DNA of 64,000 nt from positions 62,001 to 126,000 of the forward strand of contig NZ_FRDI01000003.1 of the NCBI RefSeq assembly GCF_900143255.1, read 5' to 3'. Made by a program: the position numbers and the translations under genes. The notes beneath the pieces were generated by a model. It saw nothing but the letters and a program-made list of their open reading frames with translations. It did not search any database and was not told where the DNA came from. This DNA is from Desulfovibrio litoralis DSM 11393. Its GTDB lineage: Bacteria > Desulfobacterota > Desulfovibrionia > Desulfovibrionales > Desulfovibrionaceae. Positions 18,265 to 26,024 of the stretch are shown piece by piece (the first letter of the stretch is position 1; each line of letters opens with the position of its first letter).

Positions 18265-18294
18265 TTTTAAATGGTTTTAAATGGTTTTAAATGT
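18265..18294. repeat. Three tandem 10-base repeats upstream of desulfoferrodoxin
   Basis: TTTTAAATGG occurs at 18265-18274 and 18275-18284 and again with one change at 18285-18294. The block sits 23-52 bases upstream of the dfx start, in the leader or promoter. A period of 10 puts the copies on the same face of the helix, which would suit a cooperatively bound regulator. Confidence 0.7.
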
Positions 18295-18466
18295 TAGAAT
18301 ATCTTAAACTAAGCATAACTCTATATACAATAATATACTACATAAATCAATCATTTTTTAATCAACAATCGATCTGTTATTAATATTAATTACTATTAAA
18401 TAAAATAGCAAGTACTTTTCAAAAAAAAAATAAGCTGATACTAAAAATAAATATGGGGGAAATTAT

Positions 18467-19291
18467 ATGCACAAAGACAGCCATCAAAAAAATCACCATG
18501 AACATAATCATCATAACCACAATCATCACGATTGTGAATCAAAAAAATCTGATAATATTGCTATCACTATTCGGGCATACACAGGGTTATCCGGCGATAT
18601 TTTATTAACCGGCTTAACAAAATTAGCAAATTTAGGCGAAATAGAGTTAGAAGACTTGATAAAAAAATTAAAAATTAAAGAGTTGGAAAACTGTGTTAAA
18701 ATAAAAGAATATAGTTTAAACAACATCTCGGGCTTTAAAGCGGAAATATCTTTGCCAAACCTTGATCACTCACATAATCATAGACATCTTTCAGAAATTT
18801 TGGAAATGATCAATAAAAGCGAGCTTAGCGATCAAGCCAAAAAACTTGCAACTCAAACTTTTAACCTTTTGGGAGAAGCCGAGGCAAAAGTACATGGTTG
18901 TCATATTGAAAGCTTAGCCTTTCATGAAGTTGGAGCCTTAGACAGTATTTTGGATATTTGCCTTGTTTGTGCCTTATTTGACTATTTAGATCCAAAAAGT
19001 TTTATTTTATCTCCCCTGCCTTTATGTGATGGTGTTATTAATTGTGCTCACGGAACCTTAGGGTCTCCTGCTCCTGCTGTTTTGGCGTTATTGCCCGGCG
19101 TCGCTGTTAAAGGTTTAAATTCTAGCGGAGAAACGTTAACACCAACCGCCTTGGCTTTAATAAAAACTTTAGGTGCAACATTCGGCGAATGGTCCACCAT
19201 GAAGGTTAAAAGCACGGCTCTGGTTTATGGAAACAGATATTTTCCAAACGTTCCAAACGGGGCGATTTTTGCTTTAGGCAATTTGATATAA
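18467..19291 (+). CDS. larC: LarC-type nickel insertion protein, LarC1 part only
   Basis: LarC is a CTP-dependent cyclometallase that puts nickel into the pyridinium cofactor of lactate racemase-type enzymes. This 274-residue protein corresponds to the first half of LarC: YTGLSGDILLTGLTKL near 35-50, HRHLSEILEMI near 105-115, SLAFHEVGALDSILDI near 146-161, and SGETLTPTALALIKTLGA near 225-242. It ends where the LarC1 product ends, and I see no LarC2 coding sequence downstream in any frame. The first 25 residues are packed with His (HHEHNHHNHNHHDC), a likely nickel store. The ribosome binding site is GGGGGAA before the ATG. Without the second half, full LarC activity is uncertain; no larA, larB or larE lies in the window. 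Confidence 0.85.
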   Translation: MHKDSHQKNHHEHNHHNHNHHDCESKKSDNIAITIRAYTGLSGDILLTGLTKLANLGEIELEDLIKKLKIKELENCVKIKEYSLNNISGFKAEISLPNLDHSHNHRHLSEILEMINKSELSDQAKKLATQTFNLLGEAEAKVHGCHIESLAFHEVGALDSILDICLVCALFDYLDPKSFILSPLPLCDGVINCAHGTLGSPAPAVLALLPGVAVKGLNSSGETLTPTALALIKTLGATFGEWSTMKVKSTALVYGNRYFPNVPNGAIFALGNLI

Positions 19292-19487
19292 AAAATTGAT
19301 TATAAAAAAGAAAGAGCGGCTAAAGCCATAAAGCCTTGCCGCACTATCCAATTAACAAAAGATTGTTTTCTACTGTTGGTTCCTATATAAATAAGTCCAA
19401 CATATAAGAGTTTTATATCAATTTGACATAATAACTGCTTGTATTTTATAAATTTACCAACAGCTTTTATTAAAGATACCCCAAGTG

Positions 19488-19517
19488 TTAGCCGGAGAGG
19501 GGAAACTCCCCGGCTAA
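19488..19517 (-). terminator. GC-rich hairpin after flagellin
   Basis: TTAGCCGG (19488-19495) pairs with CCGGCTAA (19510-19517); an inner GAG/CTC pairing extends the stem after one mismatch. It is 37 bases past the flagellin stop. No T-run follows on either strand, so it may protect the 3' end of the abundant flagellin mRNA rather than, or as well as, terminate it. Confidence 0.55.
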
Positions 19518-19553
19518 AATCTTTGGTCATCCTCTGCCGATGGAAAGTGCGGA

Positions 19554-20450
19554 TTAGCCGCCTATGAGCTTCATTGCCATTTGTGGCAGGGAGTTAGCTT
19601 GAGACAACATAGCAACTGCTGCTTGAGTCATAATTTGATTACGAACAAATTCGGTCATTTCAGAAGCAACGTCTACGTCAGAAATACGAGACTCAGCGGC
19701 CTGAAGGTTTTCAGCCTGAATTTGCAAGTTAGATACGGTGTTTTCCAAACGGTTTTGCATAGCACCAAGAGCGGCACGAATATTATCTTTAGAAATAATC
19801 GCGGAATTAATCGCATCTAAAGCTTTTTGTGCATTTGCTTGAGTAGAAACGCTGTGTCCACCGTCTGCTGGGTTAGATTGGTTACCAACACCCAAGGCAG
19901 AAGCAGTAGCATTACCCATATTAATGTAGTAATAGTCTTCTGCTGAGCTGTTGCTTGTTCCAAAGTGAATTTTCATTTCACCTTTTGAAACAAGACCGGA
20001 ACCGTCGTGGTTATTAACACCGGAAAGGTTACCGTTAAGCAAGCTAACACCGTTAAAATCTGTTGCGTTTGCGATACGAGTGATTTCTGAAGCCATTGCT
20101 TGATATTCAGAATCAATCATTAAACGTTGGGTAGAGTTATAAGTACCAGTTGCGGCTTGTTCCGCTAACTCTTTCATACGAATAAGTTTTTCATCGATAA
20201 TTTGTAAAGCACCGTCAGCGGTCTGAATCATGGAGATTGCGTCGTTAGCGTTACGAACACCTTGGTTCATAGCGGCAATTTCAGCACGCATTAATTCTCT
20301 GATTGCCAAACCGGCAGCATCATCAGCGGCTGTACCTATGCGTAAACCTGATGAAAGACGACGAGTTGAAGTTGCAAGGCTACTGTATGCATTATTAAGG
20401 TTACGAGTAGCGTTCATTGCCATTAAGTTGTGATTGATGACCAAAGCCAT
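19554..20450 (-). CDS. Flagellin
   Basis: A 298-residue flagellar filament protein. The N-terminal D0/D1 region begins MALVINHNLMAMNATRNLNN and includes RRLSSGLRIGTAADDAAGLA (about 31-50). The C-terminal region has ISDVDVASEMTEFVRNQIM and ends PQMAMKLIGG, both the classic self-assembly helices. The variable middle (about 145-200) is short, so the outer D2/D3 domains are almost absent. AAGGAGG lies nine bases before the ATG, a strong ribosome binding site, and a sigma-54 promoter lies about 40 bases upstream. It is not next to other flagellar genes; chaperone and hook genes must be elsewhere. The FlhG-type ATPase at 6 kb could control filament number. Confidence 0.97.
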   Translation of the reverse strand: MALVINHNLMAMNATRNLNNAYSSLATSTRRLSSGLRIGTAADDAAGLAIRELMRAEIAAMNQGVRNANDAISMIQTADGALQIIDEKLIRMKELAEQAATGTYNSTQRLMIDSEYQAMASEITRIANATDFNGVSLLNGNLSGVNNHDGSGLVSKGEMKIHFGTSNSSAEDYYYINMGNATASALGVGNQSNPADGGHSVSTQANAQKALDAINSAIISKDNIRAALGAMQNRLENTVSNLQIQAENLQAAESRISDVDVASEMTEFVRNQIMTQAAVAMLSQANSLPQMAMKLIGG

Positions 20451-20488
20451 ATTGGACTCCTCCTTGAGCTGTTTGTTACGAGAATAAA

Positions 20489-20504
20489 AGCAAGTGGAAT
20501 GCCA
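20489..20504 (-). promoter_or_regulatory. Sigma-54 promoter of flagellin
   Basis: On the minus strand TGGCATTCCACTTGCT matches the sigma-54 consensus (TGGCAY-N5-TTGCW), with GG and GC exactly 10 bases apart. Transcription should start near 20478, giving a leader of about 28 bases with the AAGGAGG site. This implies control by an NtrC-type flagellar activator. Confidence 0.88.
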
Positions 20505-20897
20505 ACGAAAAAATTATATATTATTTCAATATGTTACAAAACAACCATGCAACTTTTTCCTATCTTATTTATTGTTTTATTTTTAAATAAAGACTTTTTT
20601 TCCTTCACAACACCTCTTTAGGCTAAAACAAAACTCTTACAAAACCCTTTTTTGAGTTCTTTGTCATAATTTTATAACCCGCTAATTCATGGTATAAAAG
20701 TTTAAAGCCGGAAAAAAAGCTCATTGCAAGTCAGATTAACTTTAATTTTATACATTCTGAGTTACAAAAACCATAAAGTTCACTATCAAATAAAAACATA
20801 TGAGTGTTCTATTTTGTGTTTTGCAGAAAATATCTTACAACTATTATTATGATAGCCTCAAAACAAAGAATTAACTGATGTTTTTGTTACAAACAAA
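20505..20897. other. Intergenic stretch without recognised gene
   Basis: About 390 AT-rich bases upstream of the flagellin sigma-54 promoter and downstream of the sugar transferase. No credible coding frame or tRNA is seen. Enhancer-type sites for a sigma-54 activator would be expected here, but I cannot point to a convincing pair of inverted repeats. A TGGTATAAA (20686-20694) looks like an extended -10 on the plus strand but has no gene downstream. Confidence 0.6.
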
Positions 20898-20935
20898 GAA
20901 AAAACGGCTACCAAAATTTATTTTTTGATAACCGT
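20898..20935 (-). terminator. Rho-independent terminator of the sugar-phosphate transferase gene
   Basis: On the minus strand a 13-base stem (arms 20935-20923 and 20916-20904) with two G-U pairs and a six-base loop runs into TTTTTT. It follows the transferase stop by about 30 bases. Confidence 0.85.
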
Positions 20936-20962
20936 CTCTGTTGATATAAATTGTTTATCTTT

Positions 20963-22312
20963 TTATCTTGCACCTTTAGGAAATAACACAACCCCGATAG
21001 TTTTTAAGATGATCTTTATCTCTAATAAGGTCGACAAGTATTTAATATAATAAAAATCATACTCAAGTTTATACCTTGCGTCTTCCAAGCTTGAGCCATA
21101 AGGATATAACACCTGAGCCCAACCGGTAATTCCGGGTTTAACGCTATGTCTTACATAAAAATAAGGAATTTGTTTTTCTAACTCGGCAACAAATTCAGGG
21201 CGCTCGGGACGAGGACCAATTAAACTCATATCGCCTTTTAAAACATTAAAAAGCTGGGGAAGTTCGTCTATTCTCGTTTTACGAATAAAACGCCCTACTC
21301 TTGTAACACGAGGGTCGGACTTTTCTGCCCACTTTGCCCCGTCTTTTTCTGCATCAACCCCCATAGAGCGAAGTTTGTACACTGTGAAAATTTTACCCTG
21401 TAAGCCAACGCGCTTTTGAGTATAAATAGGCGAACCCGGAGTTTCAAGGCGAATAATCAAAGCCACAATCGCCAAAAAAGGCAACAAGAGAATAAACATA
21501 AAGGTAGAAATCAAAATATCAAACGCCCTTTTAAAACGTCTTGCCGTTTTATGTACGTTTAAATTAAAACCGTCTTGATGCAATAGCCAATTATCATTGA
21601 TTAAATCAACGGGAATACGCTTAGTTAAACGCTGATACAAGCTAAACATATCATCAACCCCCAAACCACTCAAACGAGCGTTAAACAGCTCTTTTGCCAG
21701 TTTAGGAGAAAGTAACCCCTCATCAAGCATAATAACTCTTGTAACCTTGCGTTGTTCAATAATGCTTAAAACATCATTCACCGAACCCAAGTGTTGCCCG
21801 GCATTCACATCATCAATACATTCAGCACCCAAATAGCCGACCAACTCGGCATCAGGGGCATATTTTTTCAATAAACCCGCCACTCTGTCTGCTTGTGATA
21901 CACCTAAAAGTAATACTCGTTGTTTTTTTAAAAGTTTACTTGAAAAGTGTATGTATATTAAACGCCAAACCCCGGCAAAGAGCATATTTAAAAACATTTG
22001 GATTAAAAACAAAGTACGAGGGAAACGCCAGTTATCCAAAAAATAAAATAAACCCGTGGTTAAGAGCGTTCCGATAAAAATTCCCATACCTAAGCGAATC
22101 ATACTGTCTTTTACATCTTCATGTCCTATATTATAACAGTCCATAATATAAAAAGACAACATAAACAGTAAAACAGTAAAAGTAGTCGCACCGGTATAAT
22201 CGGTTAACAGACTCCAATCTTGGGGCAATAAAAAAACCGCCGCAATTTCAAGAGCAAATAAAATACAAAAAATATCAAGAAGAATAAACCAAAACTTACG
22301 TGAACCGTCCAT
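20963..22312 (-). CDS. Undecaprenyl-phosphate sugar phosphotransferase (WcaJ/polyisoprenyl-phosphate hexose-1-P transferase family)
   Basis: The enzyme starts an exopolysaccharide or O-antigen unit by moving a sugar-1-phosphate onto undecaprenyl phosphate. Four hydrophobic segments fill the first 120 residues, followed by a cytoplasmic CoA-binding-like domain (VLLLGVSQADRVAGLLKKY onward). Another helix near 270-295 leads into the bacterial sugar transferase domain with KRAFDILIS, YKLRSMGVDAE, RKTRIDELPQLFNVLKGDMS and LIGPRPERPEF. Start: ATG 22312 has GGAGG five bases ahead; a TTG ten codons earlier would place that site inside the gene. Product 449 residues. It is isolated here, without glycosyltransferases or wzx/wzy beside it, so the polymer is unknown. 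Confidence 0.9.
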   Translation of the reverse strand: MDGSRKFWFILLDIFCILFALEIAAVFLLPQDWSLLTDYTGATTFTVLLFMLSFYIMDCYNIGHEDVKDSMIRLGMGIFIGTLLTTGLFYFLDNWRFPRTLFLIQMFLNMLFAGVWRLIYIHFSSKLLKKQRVLLLGVSQADRVAGLLKKYAPDAELVGYLGAECIDDVNAGQHLGSVNDVLSIIEQRKVTRVIMLDEGLLSPKLAKELFNARLSGLGVDDMFSLYQRLTKRIPVDLINDNWLLHQDGFNLNVHKTARRFKRAFDILISTFMFILLLPFLAIVALIIRLETPGSPIYTQKRVGLQGKIFTVYKLRSMGVDAEKDGAKWAEKSDPRVTRVGRFIRKTRIDELPQLFNVLKGDMSLIGPRPERPEFVAELEKQIPYFYVRHSVKPGITGWAQVLYPYGSSLEDARYKLEYDFYYIKYLSTLLEIKIILKTIGVVLFPKGAR

Positions 22313-22429
22313 GTAAGCCTCCACGCTTTTTATGAATTGCAAGTTTTTATAATAAGCTTTATTTTATTAGAATCAAGCAGAATAATAAAGAACAATTTTA
22401 AATGATTACAATTTATATCAGGAGCTTAT

Positions 22430-22744
22430 ATGGATTATTGCATGATTTACGTTACTTTTGCAAACAAAATGGAAGCGGAAAAAATAGCTCAAACCTTATT
22501 ACAAGAAAAACTGATTGCCTGTGCGAATATAATGCCTGAAATGACTTCATATTATACTTGGAACGCTCAACAAGAAAAAGCTGTTGAAATTCCTTGTATA
22601 TTTAAAACTCAACAAGCTTTTTATTACAAGATAGAGAAAAGAATAAAAGAGTTGCACAGTTATGAAACTCCTTGTATTGTCTGTTTACCTATCTATTGTG
22701 GTTCTTCAGATTTTTTAACATGGATAGATAACAGCTTAAAATAA
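22430..22744 (+). CDS. cutA: CutA-like divalent cation tolerance protein
   Basis: CutA is a small, very stable trimeric protein with a ferredoxin-like fold, tied to copper and other divalent cation tolerance in E. coli, with a debated function. The 104-residue sequence has the conserved pattern: MIYVTFANKMEAEKIAQTLL at 5-24, LIACANIMPEMTSYYTWN near 29-46, IPCIFKTQ near 57-64 and ELHSYETPCIVCLPI near 77-91. The ribosome binding site CAGGAG lies seven bases before the ATG. The PfkB kinase gene follows 48 bases later on the same strand, so they may be cotranscribed. Confidence 0.94.
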   Translation: MDYCMIYVTFANKMEAEKIAQTLLQEKLIACANIMPEMTSYYTWNAQQEKAVEIPCIFKTQQAFYYKIEKRIKELHSYETPCIVCLPIYCGSSDFLTWIDNSLK

Positions 22745-22792
22745 AAATTATTATTATTAAAATATGAAACAACCTCAATCGAAGGAGCAAAC

Positions 22793-23728
22793 ATGGCAAT
22801 ATATGTATCAGGATCTTTAGCTTTTGACAGAATTATGAACTTTAAAGGTCTATTTTCAGATTCTATTTTACCGGATAAAATCCATAATATGAATATTTCA
22901 TTTTTTGTGGAAAATTTAGAAGAAAAACGCGGTGGTTGTGCGGGAAATATCGCCTATAGCTTAGCTCTTTTGGGTAAAAGCCCTATAGTTTTATCAGCCG
23001 CAGGCAAAGATTTTGATAGCTATGCAAAAGTTATGATTAACCTTGGCTTAAGCCTAAAAGGAATTAAACGTGTAGACAACAAGTTTACTGCCGCCGCCTA
23101 TATTAATACTGATACTCACAACAACCAATTAACCGCCTTTTGTGCCTCTGCTTTATTAGAACCTTGCGATCATAGTTTTCAACAACTTGATGCCTCTAAA
23201 GATTTAGCAGTAATTTCTCCGGGAAATATGGAAGATATGCGAACTTTAGTAAGAAAATATGCCGAGGCAAAAGTAGCTTATATTTATGACCCCGGTCAAC
23301 AAATTCCCGTTTTATCGGCTGATGAATTATTAGACGGAGTCGCCAACTCTAAAATTTTAGTCAGCAACGACTATGAACTTGAAATGATTTGCAAATCCAC
23401 CCAAAAAACAAAAGCAGAATTGCTCTCGCTCGGAAATTGTATAATCACAACCCTCGGCGAAAATGGTTCGGTAATTCAAGACAAAAAAGATTATCAAACG
23501 CCACTTGCCGTAAAGGCCGTTCCCGTTTCTCAGGTTGTTGACCCAACAGGTGCCGGCGATGCATTTCGTAGCGGTTTGTTGTTTGGTCTGAGTGAAAAAA
23601 CAAGTATTCAAAAGGCAGCAGCGTTCGGGGCAACTTGTGCCGCTTATTGCGTTGAGTGTGCCGGAACACAAGAACACGTTTTTACACTCAAAGAGTTTCA
23701 ACAACGTTACGAAAAAGCTTTTAATTAA
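22793..23728 (+). CDS. PfkB-family carbohydrate/nucleoside kinase
   Basis: This 311-residue member of the ribokinase superfamily has the Gly-rich N-terminal substrate motif (RGGCAGNIAYSLALLG near 46-61) and the C-terminal PfkB signature DPTGAGDAFRSGLLFGL (about 245-261), where the Asp in GAGD is the catalytic base. The ATP-site NDYELEMIC block is at about 190-198. It resembles archaeal-type adenosine/sugar kinases in sulfate reducers, but the substrate cannot be fixed from sequence. AAGGAG precedes the ATG by six bases. A bidirectional terminator separates it from the convergent ferredoxin gene. Confidence 0.9.
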   Translation: MAIYVSGSLAFDRIMNFKGLFSDSILPDKIHNMNISFFVENLEEKRGGCAGNIAYSLALLGKSPIVLSAAGKDFDSYAKVMINLGLSLKGIKRVDNKFTAAAYINTDTHNNQLTAFCASALLEPCDHSFQQLDASKDLAVISPGNMEDMRTLVRKYAEAKVAYIYDPGQQIPVLSADELLDGVANSKILVSNDYELEMICKSTQKTKAELLSLGNCIITTLGENGSVIQDKKDYQTPLAVKAVPVSQVVDPTGAGDAFRSGLLFGLSEKTSIQKAAAFGATCAAYCVECAGTQEHVFTLKEFQQRYEKAFN

Positions 23729-23748
23729 AAAAAACCTCGCTAAAAAAC

Positions 23749-23783
23749 AAAACCTCACTATATAAAATACAGTGAGGTTTTTT
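23749..23783. terminator. Bidirectional terminator between PfkB kinase and ferredoxin
   Basis: AAAACCTCACT (23749-23759) pairs with AGTGAGGTTTT (23771-23781) around an 11-base loop, with a T-run on the plus strand and a partial one on the minus strand. The two genes converge on it. Confidence 0.9.
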
Positions 23784-23809
23784 GTTTACAACAATCAAAA
23801 AAGTTTTTT

Positions 23810-24283
23810 TTAATCTTCGTCGTCGTGATTATCTTTAGACATAGCCTTAACAGGACAAACTTTAACACAAGCACGACACCCAATACAACGCTCAGGGTCA
23901 AAAACAACCTTGTGTGTGCTTTGTTCATAAGAAAGAGCCGAAACAGGACAAAGGGCAATACACATACCACAATGCATACACAACTCTTCGTTTTTAACAA
24001 TGCTTTTTGAAACAAAAGTAACACGCACGCCTTGTTCCTGAAGATATTCAAGCCCAAGAGTGCAATGCTCTTCCGTTCCGTCAATTGATAAAATCAAATA
24101 TCCTTCTCGTTTTGGATTAATACGAGACTTTAAGATACTAAAAGTAACATCAAAACGCTTTACCAACATACAAACCAAAGGTTTATTTGCAAGTTCAGGC
24201 GGAAAAAATAGCTCTACAATTTTAGAATAAGTGGGGTTATTTGATACAACCTTTTTTTGTTTTGCGTCTTTGTGATTAGACAT
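23810..24283 (-). CDS. NIL-domain 2[4Fe-4S] ferredoxin
   Basis: A 157-residue cytoplasmic protein in two parts. Residues about 20-90 form a NIL domain, the small substrate-sensing fold also found in methionine ABC transporters. Residues 95-150 hold two [4Fe-4S] motifs: CMHCGMCIALCP and CIGCRACVKVCP. Proteins of this build in sulfate reducers and methanogens have been linked to homocysteine or aspartate-semialdehyde sulfuration, which is inferred here and not shown. The acidic tail DNHDDED is unusual but short. The gene precedes nothing obviously related; the CpoB-like lipoprotein gene ends 54 bases upstream on the same strand. Confidence 0.9.
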   Translation of the reverse strand: MSNHKDAKQKKVVSNNPTYSKIVELFFPPELANKPLVCMLVKRFDVTFSILKSRINPKREGYLILSIDGTEEHCTLGLEYLQEQGVRVTFVSKSIVKNEELCMHCGMCIALCPVSALSYEQSTHKVVFDPERCIGCRACVKVCPVKAMSKDNHDDED

Positions 24284-24337
24284 AACAGACCCTTACTAGT
24301 TTAAAATATACAGTTGACAAAAGGCTAAACGCCCTGC

Positions 24338-25177
24338 TTATTTGTTGCTTGCCATAAATTTTTTGGCACTGGCAGCTTCATGGCTATTTGGATATTTTTT
24401 GATCAACTCATTAAAACGTAAGTTAGCGGCGTCTTTTTTACCCACACGATAAAAAGCCATTCCCTGTTTTAAATAAGCTGATTGCAATTTTTGATTTGAC
24501 GGATATTTAGAAATAACTTCCTGATACGCCAAAGCGGCATTAGCAAAATCGCCTAATTGGAAAAAAGACTCACCGCGCCAAAACTGTGAATTTCCTGCCA
24601 ACTGATGTTTAGAAAAGTTTTTATTGAAATCATCAAAAATTTTAATGGCATCTTTATAACGTCTTTCGCTAAACGCTTGAGTTCCGGAATCATATAAAAC
24701 CTTTGCAGTATCACTATTTACCTGCGTTTGCGGAGCGGTTTGAGGCTGGGTTATGGGCTGAGTAAACGTGCTTGGTGGTGTTCCAATACCTGTATTCATA
24801 TCGCTTGGTGGTGGAGTAACCGCATTTAAGCTTGAAACTTCAACGCCAAGCTGGGCTGCCATCTGTCTTACTGCTGCACTTAAATTTGCGACTTCCGTAC
24901 GCAACTGTCCGGCATCATTAATTTGAGAAGTACGCATATTAATATCATCTAACTGTCCGTTAATTCTGGCAATATCGTTTCGCATCGCCTGAATTTGCGA
25001 CCAACTTTCCGCCTGGCTCGGTAAAATCTGGTCAACTTCTCTTGCCTGATTTGAGATAGCGGCAATTTTTCTGTCTTGTTCATCAAGACGAGCGTTAACA
25101 TTGTTGTTATCACCTGTTACACAAGCGGTTAAAGACAAAGACATTAAAGCCAAAACGGTCAAAAGGCGTAGTTTCAT
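24338..25177 (-). CDS. cpoB: CpoB/YbgF-like Tol-Pal-associated TPR lipoprotein
   Basis: CpoB works in the periplasm with the Tol-Pal system to coordinate outer-membrane constriction and cell-wall synthesis. The 279-residue protein begins with a lipoprotein signal peptide (lipobox LTAC, lipid-bearing Cys at 19). A predicted coiled coil follows (about 28-110, with repeated Gln/Asn/Asp heptads), then a Pro/Thr/Gln-rich linker (about 118-155) and three tetratricopeptide repeats to the end (YDSGTQAFSERRYKDAIKIF, FWRGESFFQLGDFANAALAY and AYLKQGMAFYRVGKKDAANL). In E. coli CpoB has a plain signal peptide; lipoprotein versions are known elsewhere. No tolB or pal gene is adjacent in the window, so the name rests on architecture. 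Confidence 0.85.
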   Translation of the reverse strand: MKLRLLTVLALMSLSLTACVTGDNNNVNARLDEQDRKIAAISNQAREVDQILPSQAESWSQIQAMRNDIARINGQLDDINMRTSQINDAGQLRTEVANLSAAVRQMAAQLGVEVSSLNAVTPPPSDMNTGIGTPPSTFTQPITQPQTAPQTQVNSDTAKVLYDSGTQAFSERRYKDAIKIFDDFNKNFSKHQLAGNSQFWRGESFFQLGDFANAALAYQEVISKYPSNQKLQSAYLKQGMAFYRVGKKDAANLRFNELIKKYPNSHEAASAKKFMASNK

Positions 25178-25213
25178 TCAATACTCCTAAAATAATTAAT
25201 ATATAAGGTTATT

Positions 25214-25426
25214 TTAATTTGATATTTTGTTTATTGCTTTTTTCGCCTTAGGGCGACCAAAAAAGAAATAGGCAATGCCACCAATCACCGGAATAAAAAT
25301 TCCAACCATTATCCAGATAATACGAGTTACCGGGGAATCAAACTCATGGTGATACGCATGCCATATACACCATAAATTGGGTAACGCCGGAATAGTAATA
25401 AAAACAATCCAAAGAAGGGTAGACAT
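25214..25426 (-). CDS. Small PLDc_N-domain membrane protein
   Basis: A 70-residue protein with two membrane helices: about residues 5-22 (LLWIVFITIPALPNLWCIW) and 36-57, with WIMVGIFIPVIGGIAYFFFG and a basic tail. The form is that of the phospholipase D N-terminal membrane domain family (PLDc_N), widely found as tiny stand-alone proteins of unknown function. No phospholipase domain follows. The ATG at 25426 is chosen since TAGGAGC precedes it; a TTG one codon upstream is less likely. It lies 36 bases upstream of the cpoB-like gene on the same strand and may share its transcript. Confidence 0.8.
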   Translation of the reverse strand: MSTLLWIVFITIPALPNLWCIWHAYHHEFDSPVTRIIWIMVGIFIPVIGGIAYFFFGRPKAKKAINKISN

Positions 25427-26024
25427 CAAACAAGCTCCTACAATAAAAGATACTTTTCTTTCTTTAACCCATAACTATAAAAAAGTTAATAGTTAATTTT
25501 AATCCGCAGTATAAAATTTATAATATAACTATCTTAATTGAGACTATTGCACAATAGTTTCATAGAGGCTTTCGTCAAAAGACACTCCAAAAAAACATGA
25601 ATAAAGTACAAATTGGCTTTGCCGACCAGTATATTTTGAGAAATTTGGCGGGGCTTCGGGGGCATTCTTCGAAACAAAGATAAAAGTTATTTCCCCTTTC
25701 AACTAAGTGTTTTTATACCTTAAGACGTTTTATGCTATATTATAGAGAGAATATAAAACAATGAAAAAGCACGTAAAATTAAGCTTTGCAATAATCTTTC
25801 ATTAGATGAAAGATAAAAAATAAAACTATTTTTTTGTTTAAATCAGCTTTATACATAATAATAAAATATAGAGGTTATAAAATTATTACAATCCACTCAA
25901 CTTATATTATTATATACTAGCTTTTTATCAAAACTTTATATACTATAGCTTATACTAGATAAAACATTCAAAATATCTTAATATATAACAGCAAGTTTAT
26001 CTAAGCTATTTGGGGATATACAAA
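25427..26024. other. 598-base intergenic region without a recognised gene
   Basis: Mostly AT-rich. It holds a 16-base palindrome-like site (25543-25558, arms ACTATTG/CAATAGT), a locally GC-rich patch (about 25618-25675) in which short frames persist but none has a supported start, and a promoter-like TTTTATGCTATA (25728-25739). It also has a perfect 9-base hairpin with a 3-base loop (25794-25814). A 14-codon frame from ATG 25761 looks like the start of a signal peptide but stops at once. Possibly the remains of a decayed gene or element. Confidence 0.5.

Noticed and set aside
18265-18294. Triple repeat as the start of a CRISPR array
   Set aside because: The unit is only 10 bases with no spacers, and no cas genes are in the window.
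23357-24084. Several open frames opposite the PfkB kinase and in another frame of the ferredoxin gene
   Set aside because: They follow from codon bias in the real genes; they lack ribosome binding sites and plausible protein composition.
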